DNA of 64,000 bases from Lepas anatifera. Lineage: Eukaryota; Arthropoda; Thecostraca; Lepadidae. Positions 1-26,400 of this stretch are shown here, one piece after another; within the stretch, counting starts at the first letter, position 1; each line of letters begins with the position of its first letter. A program made the position numbers and the translations under genes. Under the pieces are notes generated by a model. The model made no database searches, was not told the DNA's origin, and saw nothing but the letters and a program-made list of their open reading frames with translations. The stretch spans positions 946,001-1,010,000 of the forward strand of contig JAOTON010001078.1 of NCBI GenBank assembly GCA_034440635.1. Reading direction: 5' to 3'.

Positions 1-1734
1 GCTCGTGCCGATAATTACGTATACGCGGCGTTTAGTCGGCCGACGAGGCAGGCTGCAGGTAGGACAGCGCCATCTTGAATTCAGGGAGGTTTCACCCAAC
101 ACCGCAACACCAGATTCCGACATCAACCGCAGGGCATTCACGCGTCCAACACTTCCGACTTTCCACCGGGGCCTCGGCGGCTAATCCAGGCCAATTTTTT
201 GTGTTGGGTGCCGAGTGCCGGGTACAGCAGGTCGGGTGCATGAACCCCTTTGACCTGACCGGCTTGGCCGACGCCACCGGAAGGCGACGATCTCTCCGGC
301 GTCACGCTAGCTGGCGGTAGCCGATCAGTGAGCCGACCGGGGCGCCGCCGGGCGGCCGGGACGCCGGCCGGTGGTTAGCGCGACCTGCGCCGGGCCCGGT
401 TACGGCCCGTTCTCACGCGCCGACTCCAACGGCCGCCGCTCACGGAACGCTGTAGAAAACCGCAGCGACCTTGTCCGGGTCACCTGGGGCAGTCTCAGCT
501 GCAGGGACCAGCAGGCTGACAATTTGGGATCCTTCAATGGGAGGAGTATAAATATGCGACTGCGCGAATATTTCTCCCCCCGCTGCAGGCATGCTGATCT
601 CTTTTTGTGTGTGTGTGTGTGTATTGGGGTTTATAGGGCGCCTTCAGCATTTAGGCTATATCGCGCCCAATGCTGATCTCTCTACTTCGCTACTTCAACC
701 CATAATTCAATGCACACCACATACAAGCTTCGGTAATTCGGGTAATTGTAGAATGACCAGTAAATAAACAGCACAGGAAGCTGCTGAAAGTGTTCTGACG
801 ATGCCAGGACTGACCACCAGCTGGAAGTGACCACTCACAGTCAATGTCCGTCATTAGCTGCCCCAGTGCTGGCCTAATGAGGCGTTCTCCGCGGATTGGC
901 CGGCCGGCTAATTGTTCCCACACTGTTTGATTTATCAAGATGAGAAGCTTATTATCGATTCCGCTCGCTTTTTAGATGGCGCATAAATCGAGCGGCGGTG
1001 TCCGCCGGTCGGTGTAATGAGGAGCGCGCAGGTTACCAGTGGCGGATCAACCGGCTGACGCCACTGTTTCACTGCTGCCTCCTCCAGGAAAGGAAATTCA
1101 TTAATAATTTCCTGAGAATATCGGTACCAGAGTAGTGAGAATCATTCAGCTTTCAGAGGATCTCAGAAGGCTTTTCGCTGCACTCGCCTATAAGACATTT
1201 GAGCCGGCCGCGAACGCAGTTCCTTCTGCCTGCCTTCTGAAGGCTGCTGGCGCCTGGGGCAGGTTTTTATTTAGTTTCGCCATCTCCATTGGAGCGAACT
1301 GCCCGGGAGGCAGCTGGCGGGTGCTATTTGCCTGGTCATCCTGTTCGCTAACTTTGCCGGTTAACACTGCTGACTCATCGCTAGCACAGCTTCATTGGTG
1401 TTAGTCTCTTAGTTCGGGGTGGCATTGAAGTCCCGCGGGGAGACTGCGACGGAGCGGCGGGGGGTAGCACCAGCGCGGCGGCTCGGGATTCAGAGGTGAA
1501 CCGAGTTGGTACTGCCGTTCCTTACGTCCTCTACCGCTTTTGTCCTTACTGGAGTAATAATCTGCAGTCATTTTGATTAAGTCAAATGTCAGCCCCCATG
1601 TTTTCTGGATTTCATGTCATTTCTTATTTGAAAGCTTGCATGATGTTTTTTTAAATTCATCATTTTGACCAAGTATCGCAAAGACTCGATGTAAAATCCT
1701 CAGCTTCCGCTGACGTGTTCGGGTCCGTTTTCAG
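1..1734 (+). other. Intron (or upstream gene DNA) of the Notch ligand
   Basis: No exon is visible on either strand. The stretch is moderately GC-rich, with a short GT run near 605-620. It ends in a good 3' splice site (ccgttttcag) at 1734. A TATA-like GTATAAATA near 547 is present, but nothing else supports a promoter. Confidence 0.6.
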
Positions 1735-15620
<13,886 letters not shown>

Positions 15621-17069
15621 TAGGTGTGGGGAGCTGCAGGTTTTGGGTGGCACAGAGGTGCAATTGGCTCGGCGTACCGACGGGGCCGGGTCTCTGCGAG
15701 AGGCCGAGCCTGCGGTGCGTGCCATTGTTGTTGCGTGCACCAGCTACCAGCCAGACTGAGCCCGTCTCCGCAGAGTGGTTTTCGAGCTTACCGTGCAGAT
15801 TAAGGGACGATGTATATTTTATTTGTTGACATTAGCTATGGGAGTCTTTCCCTTTGTAAATTTTATATTTTGAACGGCTGTTCGGGCTCTGATTTGTTGA
15901 GGCGATTTTCTACTTCAGGTATATATTGGACCTTTTCACGGAACGGTGTGTCGTATCTGGAGTTTACCGGGGCTCGGAGCTCGGTGTTTTTTTATTTTGT
16001 ACCAGCGCCGGGGTGATGGCGCCCAGCTGTGATGATTTTATATGCATTTCACCACTATATGCGACATGTCTGTACATCCCATTTTTGTCGTGTTGTGCTC
16101 ACTTTGTGCGTATTGGTGCGAACAAATGTGCTTGGGTCGTATTGGATGAATATTCTTTCCATCGCGTTGCCATATAGGAATGTGCGTGTGCGTGCGTGTG
16201 CATGGTGTGCCTGAGGTGGCTGTACCGTTTGTGATCTCGCGCCGGCGGGGGTAGGTTTGTCGAGCCAATGGGGTGATGGCTGGACAGTTTCCTTGGTCTC
16301 GTGGTCCGGGTGGTGACCTGACCCGAGGACCCGCCGACGGTCATACTTCATGGTGGGAGTGATGTCACCGTGACCTGGCCTGGCCTCGGGCGGCAGCCTC
16401 GATGTGGGGGGAAGTCATCTATGTTGCAGCTATTTAATATTGATGTTGTACGTCGTATGTTCGGTGTACAGAGAACTGAATACAATTGTGAATTAGCGTC
16501 GGCTTTTCCTGTTTTGTTTTTCTACCCTGATGTACACACGCACAATATGCCCGGACCGGATCTTACCGAGACGAGATGAGTGGGTCATGGTAGCAACCTG
16601 GCTTACAACAATCGTGAAAAACAGCGATTTTTGTCTGCAATAATGGGCAGAAATCAAACATACCTGGGTATAACTTGGCTGGGCTCTGCACAGGCCATGG
16701 CAGCACTGGAGCCCTGGATCCAGCCCCGCACCACACGGCGGGCCCGTCTCCAGCACTTGCACCGTCCTGCCGCCACTGTTCCTGTGATACTGTCCTGCGT
16801 AGAGTTTCACTGTGAAGCTCAGCATGCGACTGTTGGAACAGGACATGGGCAGAGGCTAACTTCTCTACGAGCTTTCATTATTGTGACCGGTGGAAATGAA
16901 TCACCGCTTCATTATGGAAGTAAACAGTGTGCACACAGACAGAATACGCCAGGATCACCCCGATTCAAGCAGCCAAGCTGCGTTACTCGGCCCCCCCCTT
17001 CTCGTACTTCCAGGTGTGCAGCGAAAACAAACCATGGATAGTGAAGGCCTTCAGTTGCGATACAATAAA
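15621..17069 (+). other. 3' UTR of the Notch ligand
   Basis: No conserved ORF; small ORFs are scattered. The end is set by the first good AATAAA on the plus strand. The length is inferred. Confidence 0.5.
17064..17069 (+). promoter_or_regulatory. Polyadenylation signal AATAAA
   Basis: Canonical hexamer on the plus strand about 1.4 kb after the stop at 15620. It is followed at once by repeat DNA. It is the most likely 3' end of the Notch-ligand mRNA. Confidence 0.5.
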
Positions 17070-17248
17070 AACCCAGCTTCAGCCTCCTGTGATGTAGCTC
17101 CTTAGCAGAATCAAGAGCATGTCCAGGTCATTCAATGAAGAGACTATAAATCGACGGCAGGCCGTGACACGTGCCGTGAGGGCAATATCCAGATCAAAAT
17201 TGGCAGGTTCTATTCTTTTTACAGCGACCAAAGTTCCTAGTGAAGGCG

Positions 17249-17459
17249 CATAGGCGGATCCGAGGGAGGGGTGGGTGGTAGGGGGAACTAGCACCCCCTG
17301 AGCGACCCTCGGTGCCCCCTGCAAGGTCGGTAGCGGCCCTTGAAATATCTCTTCCCATCCCTCCCTCAGGAATTCGCGCCAACCTAGTATTTCCGCCCAA
17401 AAGTGACTTCCCCTGGTCCGGATGTCCTCCCCCGACCAGAGATCCTGGATCTGCCTATA
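17249..17459. mobile_element. Short fold-back element, GGCGGATCC family (copy 1)
   Basis: Starts CATAGGCGGATCCG and ends with the near reverse complement TCCTGGATCTGCCTATAT. The inside is C-rich on one strand and lacks coding potential. Related copies lie at 51134-51395, 57393-57641 and 61784-61944. The termini resemble those of non-autonomous hAT-type elements (CAGxGGCGGATCC); that placement is from memory. Confidence 0.7.
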
Positions 17460-18090
17460 TGAAGAAGACAAAGCCCACGCCTTTGCATCCGTATTCAACG
17501 GCGTAACCACGAGGAGGGGGATCAGCAAAGCAATAGATACACTGCTTGGGGACTAAGCAATAGAGACACTTTGCTTGGGGATCAGGCTATGCCCGGCTTT
17601 GGTCGACAGCCCACATGCATTCGATACATGGACCAAACGCGGCAAACTTGGCTCGTTGTGCAGTGTGCCTGCTGACAAATTTCCGGCTATACCACTGTTT
17701 GTATTCAGCGCTTCAGGTTTGGTAGATTAGGAACCGAGTGCGTATCTACCATAGGTGAATCCAGGAGGCACGTGCCCCCCCATCGACCCACCCAGCACCC
17801 TTATACCGTGCCCAGCGCTCCCTGAACACCGCTGATGATCTCCCAGGGTGCTAGTTGGCGCCAATGGGTCAATTTTGTTACCCATTTGGGGAATACTCTA
17901 TAACTGTGTTACCATTATACTTAGAACAAATTCAAAGGCATTAATGTGACCATCCTGACCCAAGGGTTCAAATGATATGCGAAATAACTTGGAAAGGTCA
18001 CATTATGATCTTGACCTAAGGTCAAGGTTTAATAAGGATCCTCCAAGCTCATATTACATATCATTCAAATCGTTCTGTCATGTTTATTAA
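17460..18090. other. Intergenic DNA without a gene
   Basis: Unclassified, with AGGTCA-type motifs near 17990-18030 that belong to the dispersed family described below. No exon seen. Confidence 0.5.
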
Positions 18091-19278
18091 CACGCGCACT
18101 GGAGGAGGGCCTCGGAGGCCCACACCTATTCACCGAGGTGACCGGAGAACCACTTGTAGCCGAATAGCGATACCGACCACGTTTAAAGGGAGTGGACCAC
18201 TTTGTGAAAATCGCGAAAAGAACCTTTTAAGAACAAGAGAGGTCTGAAAACCAGAAAACAACATTTTTCCCCACTTTCATACGCTAAAAATAGAAATATA
18301 TCCTCTTTTGTAACAATATGTGACGTCATCAAAATAACACTGTTGATAATCAGTGAAGTACCAAACGTTGATCATAGACTCGCTATAAAGCTCCATTCAC
18401 AACATTGCCGTACGGCGAAAATAGCATGCAGTACAAGAAGAAGCATTGGTGCAAGAGCTGAACGTCAGGTGTCACTACGGCGGCCAAGTCTATTCAGCAT
18501 GTCTGATGGAAAGGAAACAATTTCAGAGTTGGATTTTGACAACAACATTTGCAACTTGTTTGGACAAGTACGGGGGAGGGAGAATACAATGTGTATTGCG
18601 GTTATTGGACTAATTGTGGCCCAGTAACGCTCTGAACTGGATAACTTTTTGCCTGAGTACCCGGTCGACACGCAGTTGCATGCTGCTTCAAGAGCGCTTA
18701 CGACTAGCGGTTTACTGCAGCCATATAGAAGGTGTTCCTTCAGGGTTTGCAATCAGCCAATAGGGCCATTTACCTTGAACTTTAAAGCTGGCGGAAGTTT
18801 TATACCGAGAGCCTAGGGTCAAATTAAACATGCAGATAGTGGTTTCTTAGCACGCTCTTAAAAACTGCTATCTCAGTTCAAAACCCATTATAACAATGGG
18901 ACACTCCTTTAATAGAATTCAATGGTGCGTCGATTGTGGCAAGAATTTTGAAAATCGGTTGATCATTTCCTTATTATCGGGTTTCAAAGTTACACTTGCG
19001 TTTTGGATCGCCACAATCGTGCGGTCAGACCAGTTCGCTTGCATTGGCAATGGGATGAAATGTCAAGGGCACCTCACATAAAGGTCAAAGTCAAGGGTTA
19101 CAGGTCAAGGTCATATAAGAACTTTCAAGGTCATCGACCCCAGTGCTTACGGTCAAATGGCGTTGCCCGGTTTGACGTATATTATGCTATGACGTCATAG
19201 TGGGCCTCCGAGCCATCTTCGCCCTGGTGGGAGGTGTTTAAACACCCCTCCCCCGACGAACTCGGCTCCAATGCGGGA
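18091..19278. mobile_element. TIR element of the AGGTCA-rich family (copy C)
   Basis: Begins CACGCGCACTGGAGG directly after TTAA. The far end, near CTCCAATGCGGG, is its degenerate reverse complement. Near both ends lies an inverted GGGCCTCGGAGGCCC-like block (about 18110 and 19200). The inside contains several AGGTCAAGGTCA-type motifs (19080-19130). Small ORFs have no transposase motif, so it is non-autonomous. The TTAA flank suggests piggyBac-type insertion; the right end is less certain. Confidence 0.55.
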
Positions 19279-19367
19279 TAGCGAGAAAAGCAAATGGTTT
19301 TGGATAGCTCATACGAATTCATGAGGAAACTACATTTTTAACTTTTTAGGTCAGGTCAATATTGAGG

Positions 19368-22300
19368 TAACATAACATAACATAACATAACATATATTTC
19401 ATCATTACATCGCAGTGAAATAAAACAAATGTTCGACTCGATTGAGGCAAAAGTGCCAACGGCACTTAATTCCAGGCCCCTCTCGAGCTCTAGTATAAAA
19501 CTAGTTATCTATAATGACGCTGCATTTCTAACACTCGTGCACAGCACACACACACACATACACCCACACACGCACAAACATGTTTGGAAATTGTTTTACA
19601 AAAACACAAATCATGAACACATGAATAAATAACTTTGATATTTTCTAAAATATTGTTTCCTAACCACATTATATCATCTGTACCTCCCGTCTAGCCACGG
19701 CGCCACGCTCCCTCGCCAACTCCACCCTCAGTAAATCCTTCCTGGTATTGTTGCTTCCCCGAGTGAATCTAGAGGCAGCTAGGATTTTGATAATTTTTAC
19801 CCTACCATGAATTGAACGAATCTAAAGTCTGTTGGTTTTTATTAGGAACTTTTGTACAACTGTTGCGGTGGTCTTGCAAAGTTTTTTGTCTACAGGTCCG
19901 AGAACTATGGTGCTGATTTGTGTGGTAATAGGCAGGTCATTGAAATTTATGTGGAGAATACCGGAGAGTTCGAGAAATAGCTCAGCCCTGAGCCCATCGT
20001 AGTGAGGGCAAGCTAGGAAAAAGTGTTTAATATCCTCTCTTGGATGACCACAGTCACAGGCTGGGGAGTCAGACCTACCAAGGGCATGTCTGTGACCATT
20101 CAGTGCCGACGATTCAAGCCTGATCTGTGTGTGGAGTCTGTTGCCCAGTCTCGTACCAAAGGAAAAATAAGATTTCGGAGTTACAGGGACGCGAGTTCTT
20201 AATATCTGTTTTTTTGAAGTGTAAAATGTTGTTTGTTTGCCGCAGCTCTTGCGGAAGACTATTCCACACTCTTGTGACTCGGGGAACAAAAGAGTTAGAG
20301 TAGGAGGATGTGCTGGATTCTGGATATGAAAGATAGTTGTTAAGCGTATTTCTAAGGACTCTGGAAGTATCAAGATGTCTGGGATTCGGTATTAAGTCTT
20401 TAATATACTGGGGTACTCTGTCATCAAACATGATACGGTGGAAGAGAAGAATGCCATTTGTCTCCCGTCGTTTTTCAAGTGTATACCACCCAAGCTCTTC
20501 TAGCAGTTTTGTTCTCGACGTCCTTCGCGGCACTCCTGTTATTAATCTGGCAGCTATGGTCTGGGCCTTTTCAAGACGACCCTTGTCGTACTCTGTCAGG
20601 GTGACCGTCATATACTGTGTCACAGTAGTCTAGATATGGCTGTACATAAGTTTTGTAGATACTTAATAGTGTTTGTCTGGGGAGTAAGTCTGCTATAGGA
20701 TACAGGGGGCTTAGCGCTTTGTTGAATTTCAGGAGAACTTCGCTGACATGCGACTTGAACCTCAGGTCAGTTGAAAGTGTCAGTCCTAGGTGCTTATGTG
20801 ATTGTTTTTGGGGGATTCGAATGCTGTTGAAATTGAGCAAAGGTGCGCTTACTCTGCTTTTGTGAGAAAACGTTTGTTGTGTGGTCTTAGAGGCATTGAA
20901 GGTGATAACCCACTTATGGCCATAAGCCAAAATTGAGTCTAGGTCTTTTTAAAGCTTAGCCTGCACTTCAGTAACATTATGTGGAGTGTGGCTGGCATGA
21001 AGGGAGCTGTCATCAGCAAAGAACATAATATCACTTTCTGTATGGCCAATTAGACCATTCAAGTACATAACTGCCAAGAGGGGCCCTAGGACTGACCCCT
21101 GAGGAACACCTGCCTTCAATGCCTTGGGTGATGAATTACTTTCACCTATCTGCACGATTTGGGTTCTTCCACTTAAGTACGACTTGAGCCACTGCAGAAG
21201 TGTCCCGTCTATCCCAAATTCAATGCTACATTTAGCTAATAAACCATCATGCCAGATTTTCTCAAAATATCTCGAGATGTCTAGGTATACTACAGTGAAA
21301 TCTGAACCCTCATTTAGTGACTTGAAAAGTTTGTCAACCAGGTAGGTGAGTTGAATCTGTGTGTTATGTCCTGGGCGATAGCCACTCTGCTTTGGTGTTA
21401 GAAGAGAATGCAGCATTATATGTTGATATATGCGTGAGAACACAAGTTTTTCGAATATTTTCGACACGCAGGGAAGAAGGCTAATCGGTCTATAATTCTT
21501 AACCTCAGAGGGAGAGCCCTTACCTTTGAAAATTGGTTTGACGGTCGCAAGTTTCCATGGCGTAGGAAATTTTCCGAGGTTGATGGACTTGTTAAAAATT
21601 TTTGCTAATGGCTCTGCTATGAATGCCCCCGTCATTTTCAAAATTCTTACTGGAAGGTTGTCTGGCCCACTCGCCTTGGAACAGTCAAGTTTATTTATGA
21701 TGCGCAAGACCTCTTCTCGACCAATTTCGTCAAATTCAAGGCTGTGAGGGACTGTCAAAGAATCAGATACGTATTTTTGTAGCTGATCTTCATTGCTCGT
21801 GGTGATATTAATATCCGTTTGCGTACAGAAGTAAGAGTTAAGAGCGTTTGCTTTTTTGGTGATCGTCGTTCATGATATTGTCTTCAATAATGAGGGGAGG
21901 AATCGCGTCATAACGTTTGAATCCGGTGATACTTTTGAGGATGGTATGATATTTGAAGGGATCTTTTTTACATTTAAGTAGCTGGTTAACCTTTCGAGTA
22001 ATATTCTCGTTCTTAAGTTTTCTGTTTATACTTGTGACCAGATTACGCTGGCGACGCCAACGGTCCCAGGATTGCATTGTTTGGCTGCACTTAGCAGCTC
22101 GAAAGAGTCTATCTCTCTTGCGAATTTGTCGGTGCAATTCTGATGTGAACCAAGGCTTGTTTTGCCTAACTATTATGTTTTTGCGGGGTATATGACTGCA
22201 AGCCACATCAATTATTGTTTTGGTCAGTGCAATGACAGCTTCATCCAGATCTTTGTCGATTATGACATCCCAGTCTATTTGAGATAGGTTTTCTACCAGG

Positions 22301-22620
22301 GCTTCGATGTTTGTCCTTTTGTAATCCCAATTAGTTGCGCGTACTACCCCAGCTGGCAAAGGGACTGCTAGGGAAATAGACATGAATATAGGAAGGTGGT
22401 CAATGCTGGAGAAAGGTGCCAGAATGCCAGCCTTTCGGACAAAATCGGGTCTGTTTGTGAAAATAAGGTCACGGATGTTGTGGGTTCCACCATGTAACCT
22501 AGTGGCTGTATGGATAGAATGTGACCTAGGTCATGACAGGTCAAAGAATGTGGCATGTTGGAGAAGAGTTTTGGGGCTCTAGCCTCTGACAGAGTACAGT
22601 TACGAGTAGGATCCTTTTTA
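19368..22620 (-). mobile_element. 5'-truncated LINE with endonuclease end, reverse transcriptase and C-terminal zinc motif (defective)
   Basis: Reading from high to low coordinates: the end of an AP endonuclease (D-L-I-F-T-N-R-P-D-F about 22440, S-S-I-D-H-L-P-I-F about 22390), a linker, then the reverse transcriptase at 21758-20949 with G-P-D-N-L-P-V, R-P-I-S-L-L-P, Y-L-D-I-S, P-Q-G-S-V-L-G-P and the catalytic F-F-A-D-D. The C-terminal part (20930-19822) contains P-Y-L-D-Y-C-D-T and a Cys/His motif (C-D-C-G-H...H-F-F-L-A-C-P-H). Stops and frame changes near 21838, 20940, 20600 and 20300 break the frame. The 3' UTR ends in a five-fold ATGTT tail (seen as AACAT on the plus strand, 19372-19395). 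Jockey/CR1-type; the exact clade is not decided. Confidence 0.9.
20949..21758 (-). pseudogene. Reverse transcriptase domain of the LINE
   Basis: The longest open part of the element, 269 residues, covering RT motifs from G-P-D-N-L-P-V through F-A-D-D-S-S. The second motif reads Y-L-D-I-S-R-Y-F-E-K-I-W-H-D-G, where most relatives have K-A-F-D-K-V-W-H. The catalytic Asp residues are kept. A stop just after the thumb region and frame changes downstream make it non-functional. Confidence 0.9.
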
Positions 22621-22659
22621 GGCACCAATCGCTTCCTCTCGCTACGGCAAATCGAATGA

Positions 22660-23320
22660 TGTATAATATGGCTGTATTAGGTCAAAACATAAAAGTGACC
22701 TGACCTAAGGTCAGGTCAAGGTCACCATCCCACGTACCATAGTCAATAGGCATATCATCGATTCGCAATAGCAATCCAAACGTGATGGTATCAAAATAAA
22801 AGCTTAATCATCATCTCGTGCAAAGTTATTGACTCAAGTCTGAAACCTGCTTAAGCAGCCCCAGATGAACTCCCAAAGGTCCCAGGTCAAAAATTGCAAT
22901 ACGAGCCTGAAATGGACCCAGGATACTACGATTTGAAGAATATGAAGGTATTTTTAGCGGTATCTACACAAATACAGCCCAACAACGGAGAAGTCATTTA
23001 TTCTTACCTGACCTTAGGTCATCGATATGAAAAGTCCCGGAATATATTTTGTAGTACTTAGTGGGCCCATTATGTGTTATAAGTTTCGATCCAATAGATA
23101 CATGCATTTCTTACTTATGCCACCTTAAACATTTTTGGAGGTGAGGGTACTTGACATGCATTGGTGACCTGACCTGAGACAACCCAACCTTAAAATGTTG
23201 GGAACAGTTGCAGAGTTGATCACGAATAAGGTGTGCCAAGCACGGCAGCGCTTCGCGCCGCCGTTTTTAATGCCGCCGGAAAAACCCGAGGTAAGGGGGT
23301 CGTTCAGACACCCCACTGGG
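22660..23320 (-). mobile_element. AGGTCA-rich TIR element, inverted copy (copy D, partial)
   Basis: The stretch around 23010-23100 (TCATCGATATGAAAAGTCC, GGGCCCATTATGTG) and the block at 23230-23300 (GTGCCAAGCACGGC...CCGCCGTTTTT...AAAACCCGAGG) are the reverse complement of parts of the element at 35148-35887. The ends are not clear. Confidence 0.65.
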
Positions 23321-24680
23321 GCGAGAGTTAATATGATACCAAATGTAAGACTGTATCTAGTTTCCCTCTCAAGTTATAGACACAAAAATAAAATATGCGA
23401 CATTTGGCGACCTCTGGTGACCTTGCTATTGACCTGACCTCAAAATAGGTACAAAGTACATATTTTTCGTTTTAAGAGCTTTCGAAGAATAATAATAATA
23501 AGAATAATATTAATTAATAATATTAATATTAATATATTAATATTAATTTTAATAATGTTAATATTAATAATAATAATAAGAAATTCGATAGTCGATCTAG
23601 CACATATAGAAACCGAATTACACCCTGCAAACAGTAATGTAATCACCACCCTTACATGGGTTTAGAAATGCCGTCCTAACTCGTTGACCTGACCTGACCT
23701 GATGCAAAATTTTGGTCATAAGTTTTCAAATTAATTACTCTACAGACCTACAAAGCGCCGTGCGTCTCATCCAAATCGGCGCGGAAGCATTTGCGAAAAA
23801 CCGAGGGGGGCCACAATGGCTTCCTCACTTAACCCGGCATCACCTGGGCCCTTTTCGTATACACCACTGCTTTAGGGGAGGCCTATTTTGGGAACCAGAG
23901 GTGATATGGGAAAATTTAAACGGTGCTAGAAGTACATACCTTACCATCTTCTACTCTAGAGCCGAGTTTTTCATCTCATTACCTGTTTAATTGAGAGTGC
24001 AGGAGTGCCCTATCCTTACCCGTGCGTCACAACTAATATGACTCCATTAGAAAATATAGGATATGTTAGTACAACATTGAAGGGTCGCACCACTCCCCGC
24101 TCCATTCTAATCTCTATTTGGGCTTCCGTACTCTACCGAGTATAAATGTTGAGTTCGTTTTTCCCACCTGCCTCGGAATTAATAGAGCGAACTATTGACA
24201 TTCGAGGAAGACAAGATAATCATCTTTGATGGTGTTAGTGGGCTAGGTATTTGAAAAGCTGAGTTCTTGACCATAAGTGGCGAAGGAAAAATGAGAAACT
24301 AAAAATAGAAAACGGCATTTGAACCATATCCGTTGACCCATGACGTCACAGTGAGCAAAAATTGGTTAAAGTTAGACTCATTTAGATAATTCCTTATTAC
24401 TCGGGAACCATTAGACCTAGAACAAGACAAAAGTAACCAAAGCGTTTGTTTTGACCCATGGATTTAAACAATATGACCTTAAGTCATATTATGAACTTGA
24501 CCTTGGTTCAAGGTCATATTGCATCATGCTGTCCTCGGGTATTTATCATTACTGTAACACCAAATGTAGGATTAAATCTTGTTTCGTTCAAAAGTTATGG
24601 ACACAAACAATTAAAAAACCATGACCTTTGGTGACCTCTAGTTACCTCATTATTAACCTGACCTCATTATGGATACCAGC
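23320..24680. mobile_element. Further AGGTCA-family DNA, two related sub-copies
   Basis: Two related blocks, about 23325-23440 and 24540-24675, share the order ACCAAATGTA, a GTTATGGACACAAA-like stretch, GACCTCTGGTGACCT-like and TGACCTGACCTCA. Between them is an AT-rich simple tract of AAT/TAATATTAAT repeats (23490-23585) and otherwise unclassified DNA. No gene. Confidence 0.45.
23488..23590. repeat. AT-rich simple repeat (AAT/ATT)n
   Basis: Imperfect runs of AATAAT, TTAATATTAA and AATAATAATAAG, with no other content. Confidence 0.9.
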
Positions 24681-25690
24681 ACACAGATACAGCGCAAAGC
24701 GCGGGCCGTGTCCTCAGGGTGCCATAGCGTGCCCTAGCCCATAGCCCAATAGGGTCTGTTCATAGTGCGCCCTACCCCTGACTACGCCCCTGGCCTGTTG
24801 CCAGGCACGGTTAGTAGAGACACTTTTACCTGAGAGGTACTAAGAAGCACCGGCGGGAGTCCCATTCAGGAAGCTCCGACGTATTTGGCTTCAAGGTCAC
24901 CTTACTTGGTGTGTCGGCAGAGGGCGCTCTGCCCAAAGTTCTCTCGCGGCTGCAGCACGGGGACGTGGCGAGGTCATCGGTGAATAAGCTACAATCGGGC
25001 ATCAAAAGACGGAGCCAAATGGTTCGTGCAACACGGACATTTTACCAGAGAGAAGCATGACAAGAGCAGGAGTGAGTGACACCGGAGTTGATTGCTACGC
25101 CCCTGCGCTGGCACATGGCGCCTGTGGCGGTCCTCAGCTGGCTGGTCCGTACCCAGTGCGCCGTGGGATTTCCTGCGGAGCTATCCAGGTCGTGGTGCCG
25201 TGGCGCAACAGACCCCGGCTGTGAGAGGAGACGCTCTGTGGGCACTGTTGCGGTAGGATGCAAATGTCAGAGCTGTGCTGCCTCAGGATGCGCTGGCTGT
25301 GGTCAGCATGCCTTTGCGGTAAGTTCGAAGCGAAGCCACGTAGACTGGGGTGTATGCAGAATGGTTTTTGCCTATAAATTTTGGACCATTTATGGTCCCC
25401 AGGTCCTCCCAATGCTCCCAAGCCCCTCGAATTTTCTTTACCGGAGGAGCAGTGCTCATCCAATGCCGGATATATTAAAAGGAGCTTGTATTTATATTAA
25501 TTTGTAAATATAAATACTTTTATTGCTCTTATAAATACTCTTTGGTGTTGCCCGGGCACCCCCAATAGAACAGGGAATTGGTGTTATAACATGCTTTGAG
25601 TTTTTCCTTTTCTCCTTTAAGAAATTAGAATTGGTTAAGCAGTTCAACAAGCCTATGAAACAGTCAAAACACAAGAAGGTTAAAACATTA
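24680..25690. other. Intergenic DNA without an assignable gene
   Basis: A cysteine-rich ORF at 25076-25320 (+) ends at a donor-like GCG|GTAAGT near 25321, but no partner exon or domain is recognised, and a minus-strand ORF overlaps it. It is left unassigned. Confidence 0.4.
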
Positions 25691-25696
25691 TCAGAT

Positions 25697-26400
25697 GCCT
25701 TTTTACACGCGCAGTGGAGAGGAGTCTGGCGTCAAAGTTGAAGGGGTCATTATTCTCTGAAATTATGTGGTCAACGTCATTCAAGGTCAATGACCTATGA
25801 GGTAACAATATGGCATATTGCCAATAATTTAAAATATACCCGGCACTATTAGCAGCCTTTGGGCGGGAAATGGGTGTTAAATATTGTAAAAGGCCTTTGA
25901 GTCCGTGACACGTGTATTCAGCAAAAGAAAAGAAACAAAACCGCATCCACAAAGACAGACGTTGGGTGCGGTTGTGAGTCAAAAACACTGCAAGGGCAAA
26001 TACAACAATATAGTGTACATAAAACTGCCACATCCATAAAGCAAATCGGCCCACTAGTCCACAGTTATCCCCGGAGTAAGCGCAGTCCCTGCAGACTACG
26101 GCTGCCCAGTGACGTCGACGTACGAGCGCCGAGCACAGCAGCTGCCCGGGGAGCAGGATTGCAGGGTCCTGTCCCGGACAGACCGCGGCCAGCGTCAGGC
26201 TGCCTTTGACCTTGATATTGAGTAGACTTAACGATAAAGTCGGAGCATAACATACGTCATACTGAATAATACCATCTGACCGAAATACTGGAGTCAATGG
26301 TCTCGACCTGTGACCTGTGACCTTTGACTTTGACGTTGACCTTCATGTGGGTTGACCTGGACATATTACCCGATTATATGACCTTATTATGTCACCACTC
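25697..26400. mobile_element. AGGTCA-family TIR element (copy E)
   Basis: Begins ACACGCGCAGTGGAGAGG, matching the terminal sequence of copies A and C, and ends in a run of TGACCT motifs near 26300-26370. The 205-residue minus-strand ORF inside (25680-26297) has no recognisable domain and lies within the element. The right end is not defined. Confidence 0.45.

Noticed and set aside
545..555. TATA box and promoter
   Set aside because: GTATAAATA is present, but the position is inside the gene, upstream of an internal exon, with no first exon or start nearby.
25076..25330. Cystine-knot-like hormone exon
   Set aside because: Several cysteines and a donor-like GTAAGT are visible, but the spacing matches no family I know, and the minus strand is equally open.
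25680..26297. 205-residue minus-strand ORF as a gene
   Set aside because: It spans the terminal sequence and TGACCT-rich inside of an AGGTCA-family element and has no domain.
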